This document shows, in pieces, positions 47,159-59,091 of a stretch of DNA of 64,000 nt; position 1 is the first letter of the stretch, and every line of letters begins with the position of its first letter. The notes beneath the pieces are model-generated. The model had not been told where the DNA came from and did not search any database. It worked only from the letters and a program-made list of their open reading frames with translations. The position numbers and the translations under genes are program-made. The DNA comes from Geosiphon pyriformis. Lineage: Eukaryota; Glomeromycota; Glomeromycetes; Archaeosporales; Geosiphonaceae. Where the stretch lies: assembly GCA_016748015.1 (NCBI GenBank), contig JAAOMT010000219.1, positions 1 to 64,000 of the forward strand. The letters are read 5' to 3'.

Positions 47159-48148
47159 TATGAACTAAATCCAAGGCTCCCCAAATTCAAACAGCTGTCT
47201 TTTAAATCTTATCATTAAAAATTGCATAATAATTCATACAGCTTGGCCCAAAAATACCCGAAATCATTATTATAGGATATATAATATTTAAATGACTTTA
47301 TATTTAAATGAAACTGCTTTTCAATTCTTCCAATATTTATGAATTTTTATTTTATTAAAATCCTTCAAAATCACATAATAAAAGTTAAATAATAATAATA
47401 AATAATGGGCCTAACAAAATAATAATTTGAAATTATGAATTTTCTATTTATTTTTCATAGTGTGTACGGTATGACCCAACGAATCGTATGTATACGTTAA
47501 TAAAAATTTAAATTAATAAACTTAATTTAATAACTAACAATTTGCATTAAAAATTTAAAATTAATAAGAAAATTAATTACAAAAAATTATAAATTTTATA
47601 TTATAAGTGAAGCCCAATTACGATTTACTGCAATGCAACAAGAAATATTTTTTAAAGTAAATGTGGTTTATACATGATTTAAGTTTAGATAATAATTGGA
47701 TTAATGAAAAATACGGAGATAAAAGCACATCATATTTAGACTTATTAAAGAACTTTTTATTCATAACAAGCCACTTGGCCAATCAAAACAATCTATGTTT
47801 AAAGTATCTTAATATAAATTCAAAACACACTGTATGGCCTCAATTTACATAAAAGCTTTTTATTAATCTTATTAGACAATAAGCTATTAATATTAATTGA
47901 TTTATTTTATTTTATTTTTAGCTTAACATTTGGCATTCAAATTTTTTTTTTGTGTTAAACAACCAAATTTTAACAAAAATTGACCAATCTGGTATTTACT
48001 ACTTAAAAATTATCAAATATATTTAAAAACTTATCAAACCAAATTTTAAAGATAAATTTTTTGTAAATATTTATATAAGACTAGTTATTAAACTTAGTAT
48101 TTTACAAAATTTAAAACATTAAAAACAAAAATAACAGTTAATAAAAAA
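47159..48148. other. Intergenic with one weak short frame
   Basis: Promoter side of the prenylcysteine oxidase gene, then increasingly AT-rich. A + strand frame at 47661-47852 (63 residues, NWINEKYGDKSTSYLDLLKN) and, upstream in another frame, EAQLRFTAMQQEIFFKVN look coding-like and might be one broken gene. I recognise neither. Confidence 0.35.
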
Positions 48149-48512
48149 CTTTTTTACAGATTTAAATAATTATACAAAATTTTATATCTTATATTTAAGT
48201 TTTTTAAATACATAAAAGCATAATTTTAATTATTATTAACAATTTTTTATAAACTAATTTTATAATACATATGTAAATTAGTTAAATTCTTTTTTTTTTC
48301 TAATTTTATGATTATGACCAAAGCAAAAAAAAAACTTTTTTACAAATTTAAATAATTATACAAAATTTTATATCTAATAATTAAGTTTTTTAAATATATA
48401 AAAGCATAATTTTAATTATTATTAACAATTTTTTATAAACCAATTTTATAATACATATGTAAATTAATTAAACTTTTTTTTTTCTAATTTTATAATTATG
48501 GCCAGAGCAAAA
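48149..48512. repeat. Tandem duplication, period ~186 bp
   Basis: Two direct copies: CTTTTTTACA(G/A)ATTTAAATAA begins at 48149 and again at 48335, and both copies end with the GACCAAAGC / GGCCAGAGC segment followed by an A-run. Copies are closely similar. No coding potential. Confidence 0.8.
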
Positions 48513-49505
48513 GTAAAAAAATTTCAAATGTTATTTTCTTTATAGTAACTAATAAAATTTTAATAAAAAAATTTCTCTGTTATTAAAACAGTTAAACAAA
48601 ATATTTTGGCAATATTTTTTTAAATATTAATAGTAAAAAGCTGTTTTTAATAGTTTTTAAAGCATTATTTTTATTTTTGACTAATAGTTTTTTTTCAATT
48701 AAAGTTTTTTTTTAAGAAACATACTAAGATTAATTTTAATATTGTTTTTATTTTATTTAAAAGCTTTAAAATATTTAATAATAAACCAGTTAACAAATTA
48801 GTTTTTTTTGTTTTTACTATTATTATTATTTTGTAAATAGCTAAAAAAACCAAAAATTTTAAAAAACAGCAACAGTTATTTGTATTTACTATTATATTAA
48901 AATTTTTGGAATTTTAAATAAAATTTTTCTAAAATTTTTTTTAGTAATAATTAATTTTTTTTAATATAGACAACAACAATAATAATATATCTTTTAAGAT
49001 AAACCAAAATTAATTATTTATTATATTATTAAATATAATGTTTTTTAGCAAATTATTATTAATTTTTAAAATAAAACAACTTATTAAATTACTTAATTTT
49101 AAAAATTAAGCTAATTAAATAGAAATTAAATCAGTTTTTTTTTTAATAATATTTGAAAACAAAATTTTAATTAATAAATGTTTTTTAAATAGATAATTTA
49201 TATTTTAATATTTGGTGTTTTTTTTATTAAGTTTAATAAGTATGATCCAACTACTATCTAATATTTTAGAACAAATTAAATATTCTAAACTAAGTATAGT
49301 TTACATATTTTTTATATATTACCAGCTATTCAAGTCAGTTTAGACTATACTATATTTTTATAATAGAATTAAACTTACTCAAAACTAATATCTTTTAAAC
49401 TATATTAAATAATCTAATACTACAAAAAATTAACCCAACCAGCTATTTAACCATCTTTAAAAAATTAGTTTTAATACTATTGAATTTATGTATTCAAAAA
49501 AATAT
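48513..49505. other. AT-rich sequence, probably decayed LINE
   Basis: No open frame. It lies on the downstream side of the family beta LINE relic at 50437-52325 and may be its ORF2 decayed beyond recognition; I could not confirm this. Confidence 0.35.
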
Positions 49506-50436
49506 TGTTATAGATGATTATTTAAAGTGTTAAAACAAATAACAAACTCATAACTTAGTGCTTAATAGTTGGTTATATTAATAATTTCTGAAGGTTTTAG
49601 AATCTGAAGGTTTTAATTGAGTTTTTTGTATAATAAACAAAAATTCAATTAATAGTTTTTTTTGTAAATTTTTTTTTCAATATAATAACTGGTTTAATTT
49701 GACAATTATGCTCTTTTAATAAGTTATCCTTAAATTTCTATTCTTATTTTTGGATTTTTTACTAGACTATCTTTAATATCAAATACTTAGTGTTTAATCC
49801 TTTTAATCAATTAGTAAATACCAAAAAAATAAACAAAAAAAAAAACAAAAAAAAACAAAAAAAACAAAAAATTAGTATCTTGTTAATAGTTATAATTAAG
49901 AATTATTGATTTAGTATAGTTAAGTGTTAAATTTTATCAACATAGAGTGTTAATAGAATAAAAGTAATAAATATTTCTTAACTAAGCAATAATAATATAG
50001 ATTCAAATTATAATTAATACTTTATTAATATGTAATTTAATTCAGTTTTAAGTTATAAAAAACTACTTTTTAAAGAGAAAAGTATTAGATAATTAAGAGA
50101 TTCTAACTGATTGTTAATATGAATTCTGTTTTTTCTGTTTCTAATATTTTTGCTATATATACATATTTTTTGTTATATAAAATCTCCAATTTTCTTAAGC
50201 AATATGCTCTATTTTCTTTAATAATGTGTTTATTGCTGAGCAATATGCCATAATTTTCTGATAATATGCTTATTGCTGAACAGTATGCCATAATTTACTG
50301 ACAATATACACATTACTAAGCAATATGTTATAATTTTTTGACAATATGCTCATTTGCTAAGTATTATTTTCTTATTGGTTTATTTTCTTTTCTGTTTTTT
50401 CTACTTTTTTTCTTTGTACTTTTTTTATGAATAACA
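49506..50436 (-). repeat. Solo LTR, family L2
   Basis: TGTTATAG ... GAATAACA, 931 bp, flanked by ATAT (49502-49505) and ACAT (50437-50440), a target duplication with one transition. It contains four units of a ~40-bp minisatellite of the type ATTGCTGAGCAATATGCC (50185-50350), close in sequence to the one in the L2 solo LTR at 19188. Confidence 0.88.
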
Positions 50437-52325
50437 ACATCAAATTAAAAATGTATTATCATTAATGCCAACTAAAAAATTTTAATTACAGACATATCAA
50501 CATCATTTATACAATACTTTTTTTTTAGCAAAACCACTTTTTTTTCAATTTACCAACAACTTTGTTAAAAAAACTTAGATAAACTATAAATTTATTAACT
50601 TTGAGATTAAAAATACTGCTTGAAGCCAAATTACCATCAATAAACTATTCAAAAATAATAATCAAAAAGCTAACAAACTTAACAATTAATCCAACCAATA
50701 CAAAAAGTTTGGTCAAATCAGATTTCAAAAAAGACAACTAAAACAACATTAAAAAATTACTAATAATAACTGAAAAGAAGACAAAAATTGTCAAAAGTAA
50801 AAACTCTGAAAAGCCCAAAAAAGCAGAAGCTTTAACAAAAGACTTAGAGCTTACAAAACATGATGCAAATATCTTAAAAGCCTTGGAAAGAAAAAGTAAA
50901 GACACTTTATAATCCACAATCAGATGATCTACTTTTTAATACTTAAAACAGCACCAATAGCCAGAAGTTTTTTTATCAGATATAGTACTTTTTTAGTGTA
51001 CTAGTTTTGCTTACAACAGCATTCAAACCCACTTGAGATCTAAATATAATTAGAGCAAACTGAAAATAACAACCAGAATTAGAAAAACAAAGAATAAAAC
51101 ACATCCAACTATTAATTTAAAAAATCATATTACTGATTTTAAAGACAGTATAGCCAGAAAAAAAGTTAATCAACTTGGCCTTAAACCTATTATAAAATAT
51201 AATAATTTTATTTTGATTTACCAAAAAGAGAATCCTAATACTATTTTTATTTATTAAAACTGACTAATAATTTAAGACAGATATAGCAAAGTCTAGTTTT
51301 TTAAAATAAACAACCATATATTACCAAACACCAATAGACTTTAATACTATATAAGCAACTTCACCAAACACACTAAAAACTGTCTTAATGTTAACAAAAA
51401 ACACATCCAAAGACATATTATGCAGTACAACAATAGCAAAAAAGAAATCAGACTTAGAAATTACCAAAAACTTGGCAATTTTAAGAGTGGCTAAATAAAC
51501 AAAGCTTGTAAGCTTAAATAAAAAGACAGCTTTCAAAAACTTTTAAAAAGCAAACTTTATGCAAAAAAGCTTCATATTGTTTTTTAATACTAATTTTGTA
51601 TTTAAAAAACTATACACAAATTGGAAAACAGTTTTAACATGAACCAATTTGATCTTAAAAGTAGTACTAGGCACTAAAATAGAGGCTACCCATCCAGTAA
51701 ATCTTTGATGACTAGAAATAGTTTTCCAAGCACCATTAATAACAACATTAAAAACCAGCAAAAAAAATAATTCAGTTTTTATTTGATCAGTCCAGTTTTC
51801 AAGAACAGGTAATTTTATAGAAAATAGTTAATTTGTTTTTAAAATTAATAATAATCTACTAAAGAACACTATATTTGACAACACAACCAGTGGTTAATTT
51901 TGGCTTATCTTGAACAACATATTAGATAATACAACAGAAATTTTATTTAAGAATCACAAAAGGTTTCAGTATAATAATAGCAAAAGTAAGTGACTGTTTT
52001 TACTTTTTTAAACTTTTGGTTTTTTTGATCATTTTTTTGAAAAAGAGGTGCTAGCAGTATCTAATGTAGAAATTATGAAAGGAAAAGCCAGCCTGTTAAC
52101 TAATCTGTTATTAAAAATTTTTGGGCTTTTTAAAGAGGTAAAGGCAATACTGAAATTAACCCAAATATGTTTTTTTAAGGGAACTTTGACTAATAAAAAA
52201 CCAGTCAAAAATAAAAAAGATGCTTTAATAATTATCAAAACAGCTTTTTACAGTTACTTGATAAAAAAAAGGCTTTTAAAATGTTTTGCTTAACTGCTTT
52301 TACAACAAAAAAACTTTTTTAATTA
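50437..52325 (-). pseudogene. LINE family beta relic, ORF1
   Basis: Minus-strand frames 52029-52238, 51543-51761 and 51321-51536 and the unframed sequence to their left form a decayed ORF1. The core FFFAIVVLHNMSLDVFFVNI, then KTVFSVFGEVAYIVLKSIGVW, has the alternation of an RRM-like RNA-binding fold and is followed (with stops) by YMVVYFKKLDFAISVLNYW-like sequence. The equivalent part of LINE alpha is WAVVLKKIPVETSAEAVRVA, so the two families are related but distinct. A low-complexity C-terminal part extends to 50437, where a solo LTR cuts in. The plus-strand frame 52048-52293 is a shadow. Confidence 0.65.
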
Positions 52326-52335
52326 AAACTTTATA

Positions 52336-52472
52336 TTTTTTTTTTTTTTTTTTTATTTAACGAGTGAGGTCCAAACACTACCTAGTACAATACATCATAC
52401 TAGTAATCTAAACTAGGCGTGAATTATGCTTTTTCTACACGTGACCAGTCACTCAGACTAATCAGGACAACA
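52336..52472 (-). other. LINE alpha 3' UTR and poly-A tail
   Basis: Between the ORF2 stop (52473) and the tail. Tail of 20 A on the minus strand. Contains TTTTTCTACACGTGACCAGT; a CACGTGAC box also occurs near the 3' end of the delta fragment (40725-40735). Confidence 0.75.
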
Positions 52473-55400
52473 CTAGGCACCTATATGCACCAAGACCAAG
52501 TTACCTACACCTAAAAAGAATAAACTAGATTTACGAAACCCAAAACTAACACCAAGTGCATTAGCAATACCCAACAACCTAACCACACCAGACAAGAGCA
52601 CCAAAGAAAGACCAGAAACCAAAATAAGAATAGAGCTGTCACACGGGATCAAGCCACCTTTCTCCATAACAGCTCTGTGTTTTGCATACACCAGCCAAAT
52701 ATCATCACGGAATGCAAGACTGAATTCACGAACAAATGCCACAATATTTTGAGTCGCTGTTTTAGAGTCCTTGAAAACAGAAAGAGATTCACAATACCAC
52801 TCATTGAAAACAAAGCCCTTACATATAGCCATACTAACAACAGCATCAGAAGCACAAGCAGAAAGCAACTGTGAAACACATGATGTTGAGTGAGATAAAC
52901 CTGAGTGCATTTCCCAAACAGATGCATGAGCATTCATCAACCAAGCATGATCACCAGCATCGAATAGGCACGAAAACACATGATCTGAAATTTCAACATC
53001 ACCACAAAACAAACACATAACACTGGGGTACCCCTTATTGTAAAGTCACTTTCGCACAGCAACAGAAAGGCGATGATGCAACGCCTTCATAAAATATGTC
53101 TGAGACCCAGCAGTATGAGCACTAGTGAAACCAGCAGCCAAATAAGAGTCTGGATGCCACACCGAACATGACCTGAACCAATCAACATTAGCACATAGGC
53201 TGTCCACCAATACCCGAGAACCAGAACCGACCTTCCAATGTGCACGGTAAATAGAGCAGAAAACACCACGAACAAAATGCCTAGAATTACCAGAAACCAC
53301 AGTACCGCCAGCCTTAAGAAAATGTTCATCGATCCTGTGAAGAAGATGCACACCAGAAGACGCAGCAGCCCTAGCCAAAGTGTCAACACGCTCATTGCCC
53401 AAGACTCCAGAGTGACCTCTAACTTTAATCCAATCAACATCTAAATTTTTGCGACGAATGACATTAGAAATATGACGGTGTTCGACTCAACACTGATTTC
53501 TGAAATCTGGATGTCTCAACATTAACTCCGACCTGCATGCATCCAAAGCAGTCTGGCTGTCCAAAAACAGATTAACCGAACGAGAAGGAGGGACACACTC
53601 AAGAGCCAAAGCAATAGCTTACAGCTCCGTCATGGTAGAAGAAACCAAACCAGAAACTTCCACACCCAAACCCAAATCAATGTCCTCAAAAAAAACAGCA
53701 GCGCCAGCCTTCATATCAAAAGTACCCAGCTCATACAGAGAACCATCTGTAAATAGAGAAAAGCGATTGGAACCAATTTCCAACAAGCGATTGCAAACAA
53801 CATCAAATTCGCAAGACTCAAGTACATCAGACAAGTCAACATACAATGGCAAAAGAGAACAAACAGGAGATGACCCAGAACCAGATAAAAAGCAAACAGC
53901 AGCATTAAACCAATCAGGAATCGGGCCCCAAGGATCTAGTCTTTTCCACCACTTGAAGGTCCTCTATTCGAAAACAGAACCAGTTCAATCGCGAAGCTGC
54001 TCGACAAAGGCAATTCCATATCGCCGAAGCGAAGAGACACATTTATAAAAAGCAAACTTGCCAAGAACAATAGACATTGGGGTCCCCTTTTGAAAATGAA
54101 AAACATTGGTCATGAGACCACCCAAAGAAAGATCACAACCCAAAAAAATCCGGATGACACCAGCCAAAAAATTATTCAAAGAACTGACATTAATACGAGA
54201 AGGGAAAAGCAGAAGGTGACAAAGGTGCCAGCTGAGAACCTGTAAATCATGAGACCTATGCGTGAACAGATGGCCCAAAATATCCATTGAATTGGCAAAA
54301 CAAACAACAACAGCTGACTTGCTTTTAGCCTGGATCTGTTTAAAAGATTTCAACCTGTACAGAGAAAGATGATAAATAGCATTACTGTGAAAGTCGAGCA
54401 GAAGACCAGATTTGGACTTCAAACCTTTACGAATTATAGTGTCCTATTTTGCACACACACTAATAGGAACAAAACTAAACTGAGTCCTATAGGCAATTAT
54501 GGGGTAAAGAACTGCTGACACCAAATACGAGAACTGCTTATCAGAGATAGCCTTTCTCAGAACAAGATTGGTAAAAAACTGGACATCCAAGCATGCCTTA
54601 GCCAAGCTAGGCTTTGACAAATCTTCAGTAGACAGAAAGATACTCAGGTACTAATGAGGCTCTCCCCTTTTGGCTATCAAAATAGGCAAACCACTGATCA
54701 ACAAATGAGGACTGGAAACTCTGCAATTAATGGGAATGGCCACCATTTTGTCATTATTGATTGAAATGTCATTGACTCGAAAAAACTCACTAGCAACATT
54801 GAAAATATGTTGGGTGGCAGCCTGGCTGCTACCAACCCAAATCGTATCGTTGACAAAAGCACCAGCAGCAAGAAAAGAAATCAAACCAGCCCGAGATTCA
54901 GCGCAACTAGTGTTGGTGACAAAATGAGAGTCTAACCTGTATCCACATACACTTTCTTGTCTCTTGACTTCACACAAAAGGGGATCATAAAATATGCGCC
55001 AGAGAAGAGGAAAAAACACCTCCCCTTGATCCAAACCATCATGTACCCAATATCCATCAGTCAACCCAAAATCCGTCATAACTCTGTTGACCCGATCATT
55101 GTGGATGCTACCAAAAAACTGAATGAATTTGTTACACATTTTTATTCTGACCAAGCTCTTCCTTAGATGCTCCCAGCCAACAGAATCATAAGCCTTTCGC
55201 ATGTCTTGTAAGACTAGTCACAGCTCTCGGTTCTTTTCCAAAGCATCTTCAACGACCAATCCAATAGTGAAAATAGGAGACTCCGTGGTCATGCCTTTTA
55301 AAACAGAAAAATTATCCCCTCTCAGAATGTCGAAAACACTACAAGCCGAAGAAATTCTGTCCGAAAGCACTTTAGAAAGGATTTTGCGAGCCGTCTCAAT

Positions 55401-57161
55401 CAAAGCAATAGGATAGGTATTCATGAGAACGCCTTCCCACTCATATAGTTTGGGGATCATCGACACTCAAGCCTCCTTCCAAGGCCCAGGAACAGATTTA
55501 TGCTTCAAGCAAATATTCAAAAACACTAAAAGCATATCCAAAACTGATTTGTCGCAATGTTTCCATAACTCATTCGAGATACCAGAGAGACCAGCTGCTT
55601 TCCCATCAGGCAGGTTCGAAATGACACTAGACATCTCATCAAAATCAATTAGGCTCATTACACCAGAAAAAGCATCATCAAAAACATACTCTAAAGGCTG
55701 ATATTGGCAATCCCAGACACCAGTAACATCAGAAACAACATTGTGCTTCCTAGTCCATCCCTCCATGACTGTATCTACTTTGGCCTTAACCAGAGCAGGC
55801 TCTAAAACCAACTCATTATCAACAACCAGATAATCCAAAGTTATTTTGCGAAAAGAACGTTCCAATACACTCCTAATAGTATGACTTTTGTCCAATTCAA
55901 AACTTTCCATTCTTTTATCTATCGCTGATCTGATTTGAGATTCCCTAACTTGTTTTGCTTCCGACATTTTGGATGCACGATAAGACTTTTTGACCTTAGA
56001 CAAAACTAACCGAATAGCATTGAAGTGAGAACCTGATAGAAAGAGAAACTTCATTGCAAAAGCATTGACTGAATTCAAACCTTCCCACCTGTCGAGCAAG
56101 GATGTAAACTCCTCAGCAGAATCCATATGAGATGCCTTAACTAACTTAGACACCAAGAGCTCCAGCTTGTGAAATTTGGACAAATCCTTGCTAAAATTTT
56201 TATCATATCTTTTAAACCACTTTTTCTTGAAAACTGTCTCAGCAGACAGACACATTACTCTACGGAGAGCAACCCACATCAAATCCAAGTCTGAGTGGAT
56301 TCTGGTTGCAAGAAAATCATCATGAAACATAGCAGCATTTGCCGCTGTATCTACTTTAAATTTGGCCCATTTAACATCATCCGCACCTTTGCAATCGTAC
56401 TTCCAGCGATCTCTATTTGCTTGCTTGCAAACAGAATTCAACTGAACATCGAGCAAACCACCCAAACCCACTAACACTGAGACAGCCTGATGATCAGTAT
56501 TAAAGTATTCCCCAATGCCAAATACGTTGCGACCCACTACTGCATTGACCAGATTTGAAGAAACGAACATAAAATCAATTGTCTTAGCAACGCCCTGAGA
56601 ATTGGACCAAGTCGGCAGTTTCCCACAGGAGCTCCCACCCAAGGCATTAACCAGACCCAAATCCAGACATTTTTTAAAACTCGCACACTTGTGAGAACCA
56701 TCTTCATTGAAATCGCCACCAAGAACAATGAAAGAAGATTCATTAACAGCTTTTGCAATGAGAGAGTTGACTTCACCAGTCTGAGAGAACCAAATTGCTA
56801 AGGAAGCACCAGCATACAGACCCAGAATAGACACCAAAAGTTTATTTTTGAAAAGTAACTTAATAGACAAGAGCCGACCAGGCATCTCTGACACCTTGCA
56901 CACATGTCTTGCCAAAGAAGAATTCATGACGACTGCAACACCAGCACCCAGATATCCAGATTCCAAACCAGAGGTAAACACCCACACACCATCATATTTG
57001 TTGACTATCCAGAGGCAAATTTTCCCTTTTAACTTTGATTCTGTAAAAATAGAAACTAAATTGTTCTTCTCCATATGCCAACAAATAATATCGTCCTGTT
57101 TTGCAAGATTGTTCATACCTCTGATGTTGCAAGTAGCAATATTCCAAACCAGACTGTTCAT
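52473..57161 (-). pseudogene. LINE alpha ORF2: endonuclease, reverse transcriptase, RNase H
   Basis: One frame of about 1,562 codons interrupted by eight stops and no frameshift. Order: endonuclease of the APE/EEP type, residues ~1-235 (MNSLVWNIATCNIRGMNN, VVLGGDFNED-like LGGDFNED, TIDFMFVSS, FNTDHQAVSV); reverse transcriptase, ~530-850 (KAAGLSGISNELWKH, ALIETARKILSKVLSDRI, LQDMRKAYDSVGW, LDQGEVFFPLLWRIFYDPLL); RNase H, ~1110-1290 (SLFTDGSLYE, GHSGVLGNERVDTLAR); C-terminal CCHC segment CLFCGDVEISDHVFSC (~1385). The reverse transcriptase box reads FVND (54857-54846), an Asp of F-x-D-D lost. Stops include TGA at 55467 and 55218, TAG at 54651, TGA at 53985, TAA at 53619 and TGA at 53046. The protein would nick target DNA and copy its own RNA there. 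Not functional. Confidence 0.9.
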
Positions 57162-57163
57162 TA
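57159..57163 (-). promoter_or_regulatory. TAATG stop-start overlap between ORF1 and ORF2
   Basis: The ORF1 stop TAA (57163-57161) shares its last A with the ORF2 start ATG (57161-57159). The LINE gamma copy has the same arrangement at 62867-62871. In the silkworm LINE SART1 a UAAUG overlap is known to drive ORF2 translation by termination and re-start. Confidence 0.75.
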
Positions 57164-58939
57164 AGAAAAAAAGAAATTTGAACCCACCCCAAAACTGTCC
57201 ACTTTGGCTGAAAGTCCCAGAACTGTTTCCATTAGACACTTCATGTTATCTTCCAATCTGGACACCAAAGATACATCAAAAGACACCGCTTCCACAACAA
57301 TCTTACCACTAGTGGCTGCACTTGAACCCTCACTCATCACTATATCCGCCTCTTGATTTTGTGATGAAGGGATCACCAACAGCTGACATCCAGGACTTGG
57401 CTGGGAAACCATTGGCTCAAGTGCATCCAACTTCTTAGCCAGCTTACCCACCTGCTCCGTGAGGCTGGCGAGACTGCGCTCAAGAGCAGCAAACTTATTA
57501 TTGACTATTATCGAAACCAGCAGGGACAGCACCATCCCCAAAGAGGAACCAGATTTCACTGAAGCATTTCGTCCAGAGAGAGGAGGAAAAGAAGACCCAC
57601 TAGCAACTTTTGCCCAAGAGAGACCACTAAAAGAGACTGGACGAGCAATTGGAGCTGATTGCTTGGCATAGATGGCTGCCAATCTGCTTTTATCTGGGTC
57701 TGACAGGACTCTATGCAAAGACAAACCTGAAGAAACCCTCCCACTAATCGCACAGTCCAATGATATATGGCCTGATTTCTCACACTTGGCCAGAACAAAA
57801 CAAGACCAGTGTAGATTGGCGCTCCTCAACACTGGCATGGTTCTCACGATGGCATTTAATGATTCAGCAAAATCAAAACAGATGACAGCACACCTAGCTT
57901 TAGCATACGTAACCGGATAACGATCAATAACACACATCTTCTCACCCACAGAACCAATAAAATCCCAGATGTTATGAGCAGTCATTCCCATTGGCAGAGT
58001 ATAGAGCAGCGCCCTATGCTGGTCCTTTGTGTCCCATGATTTTTTGTCCAAATCTGATCTAGCCACCCACACAGCATCCTTCTTGATTAAGATAGACCAC
58101 TTTGTCGTGACCAAATTGGCATGATCTAATTGCTCAAATTCTACCACAGCCTTCTGCCACAGTCCCACCAATTACATCTTGATCGACTTAATTATCCCAA
58201 ACTCAGAGAGTGCAACACGCACAGCCTCAGCTGATGTTTCAACTGGAATTTTCTTTAACACCACAGCCCAATCTGAGTGACCAGCTGATCTCTTAAAATT
58301 GGTGTTTACCACGATATTTGCACCAGTAGCTTTTTCAGTGGCTTTCATTAGACTCGATTTGGAAGTAAATGTTACTTTGATGATCCCTGAGAACTTTGAG
58401 GGGGTAGATGCCCCCCCAAAACCATTGATTCCTGAAAATAAACTCCTAATCTTTTTGAGCTTTTCCTGGGCCGAATTTCCTTCTACCACTTTCAGATCTA
58501 AATCCAAAGCAAATGACTTTCTAACAGAAACATTGACCAGGTTCTTAAGAGAAGGGGGAAGCACTAGACGGGCATCCAGAAGAACATCATCATTATCATC
58601 GACATCCAGGAAATTGATTTTTCCCAAAGGCTTTCCCAATGCTTTCCTAGTTATCACCCGCAAACCTTTCGGCATTTGATCCAAATCTCCACCAATGAGC
58701 GCACCACCTTCACCACAATCAAAACTTGTTTCCTCTACAAGACACTCCTCTTCCATATCAACACTGTCAGATTCAGTAGTGTTACTCACCTCAAAACCCT
58801 ATGAACAATTACCAAGAGCTTTATCAGCAACCTCTCTATTATCAACACTCTCTGCCAATACACCACCCTTTTTCTTCTTCCTTGACATGACTGTCTTAAA
58901 ACCATCCTCAGAACCAGAAACTTTGGTAGCCTTCTTCAT
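57161..58939 (-). pseudogene. LINE alpha ORF1 (nucleic-acid-binding protein)
   Basis: One frame from ATG at 58939 to TAA at 57161, about 592 codons, with two internal stops: TAG at 58801-58799 and TAA at 58174-58172. The second replaces the CAA seen in the relic at 10.7 kb and in LINE gamma. Domains: basic N-terminus (MSRKKKKGG), acidic stretch (SVDMEEECLVEETS), an RRM-like region (WAVVLKKIPVETSAEAVRVA, LSEFGIIKSIK), a zinc-knuckle-like segment (AKCEKSGHISLDC: C-x4-H-x4-C, first Cys displaced) and a C-terminal coiled part (FAALERSLASLTEQVGKLAK). ORF1 proteins of LINEs bind the element RNA to form the transposing particle. The start is the first ATG in frame with the homology, which also extends upstream into the 5' UTR. 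Confidence 0.85.
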
Positions 58940-59091
58940 AACAGCAATAACAGAACCAACAGTAGTCTCGTAATTGAAAAATGGTTTTGATTTATTGTAT
59001 TGAATGGTAAAAAAACTTTTTTCGAAAAAACTTTAGACTCTTTTTTGGGAATTTTGGATGAAGGAGAGAAAGAAGTTTTTTTTTTATTGAT

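Larger units (their letters stand above)
52336..59091 (-). mobile_element. Full-length LINE alpha with tail and target duplication
   Basis: A 6.76 kb non-LTR retrotransposon. Its 3' end is a run of 20 T at 52336-52355 on the + strand (poly-A on its own strand). The 10-bp sequence AAACTTTATA directly outside the tail (52326-52335) recurs at 59092-59101, just beyond the 5' end, and is the target duplication. The 5' end agrees with the point where similarity to the relic at 681 begins. It has two ORFs joined by TAATG. G+C is well above that of the flanks. It inserted next to LINE beta ORF1. Every ORF is broken only by point stops, without frameshifts, so it is recent but dead. Confidence 0.9.

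Noticed and set aside
57459-58973. Plus-strand frames of up to 126 residues over LINE alpha ORF1
   Set aside because: Antisense to ORF1, which has domains and matching relatives on the minus strand.
59009-59037. A ~28-bp sequence like that at 52307-52335 (AAAAAAACTTTTTT...), first taken as the target duplication of LINE alpha
   Set aside because: The relic at 681 shows that similarity between LINE copies continues past 59037 to about 59091, so this stretch is element 5' UTR. The 10-bp AAACTTTATA at 52326 and 59092 fits both ends.
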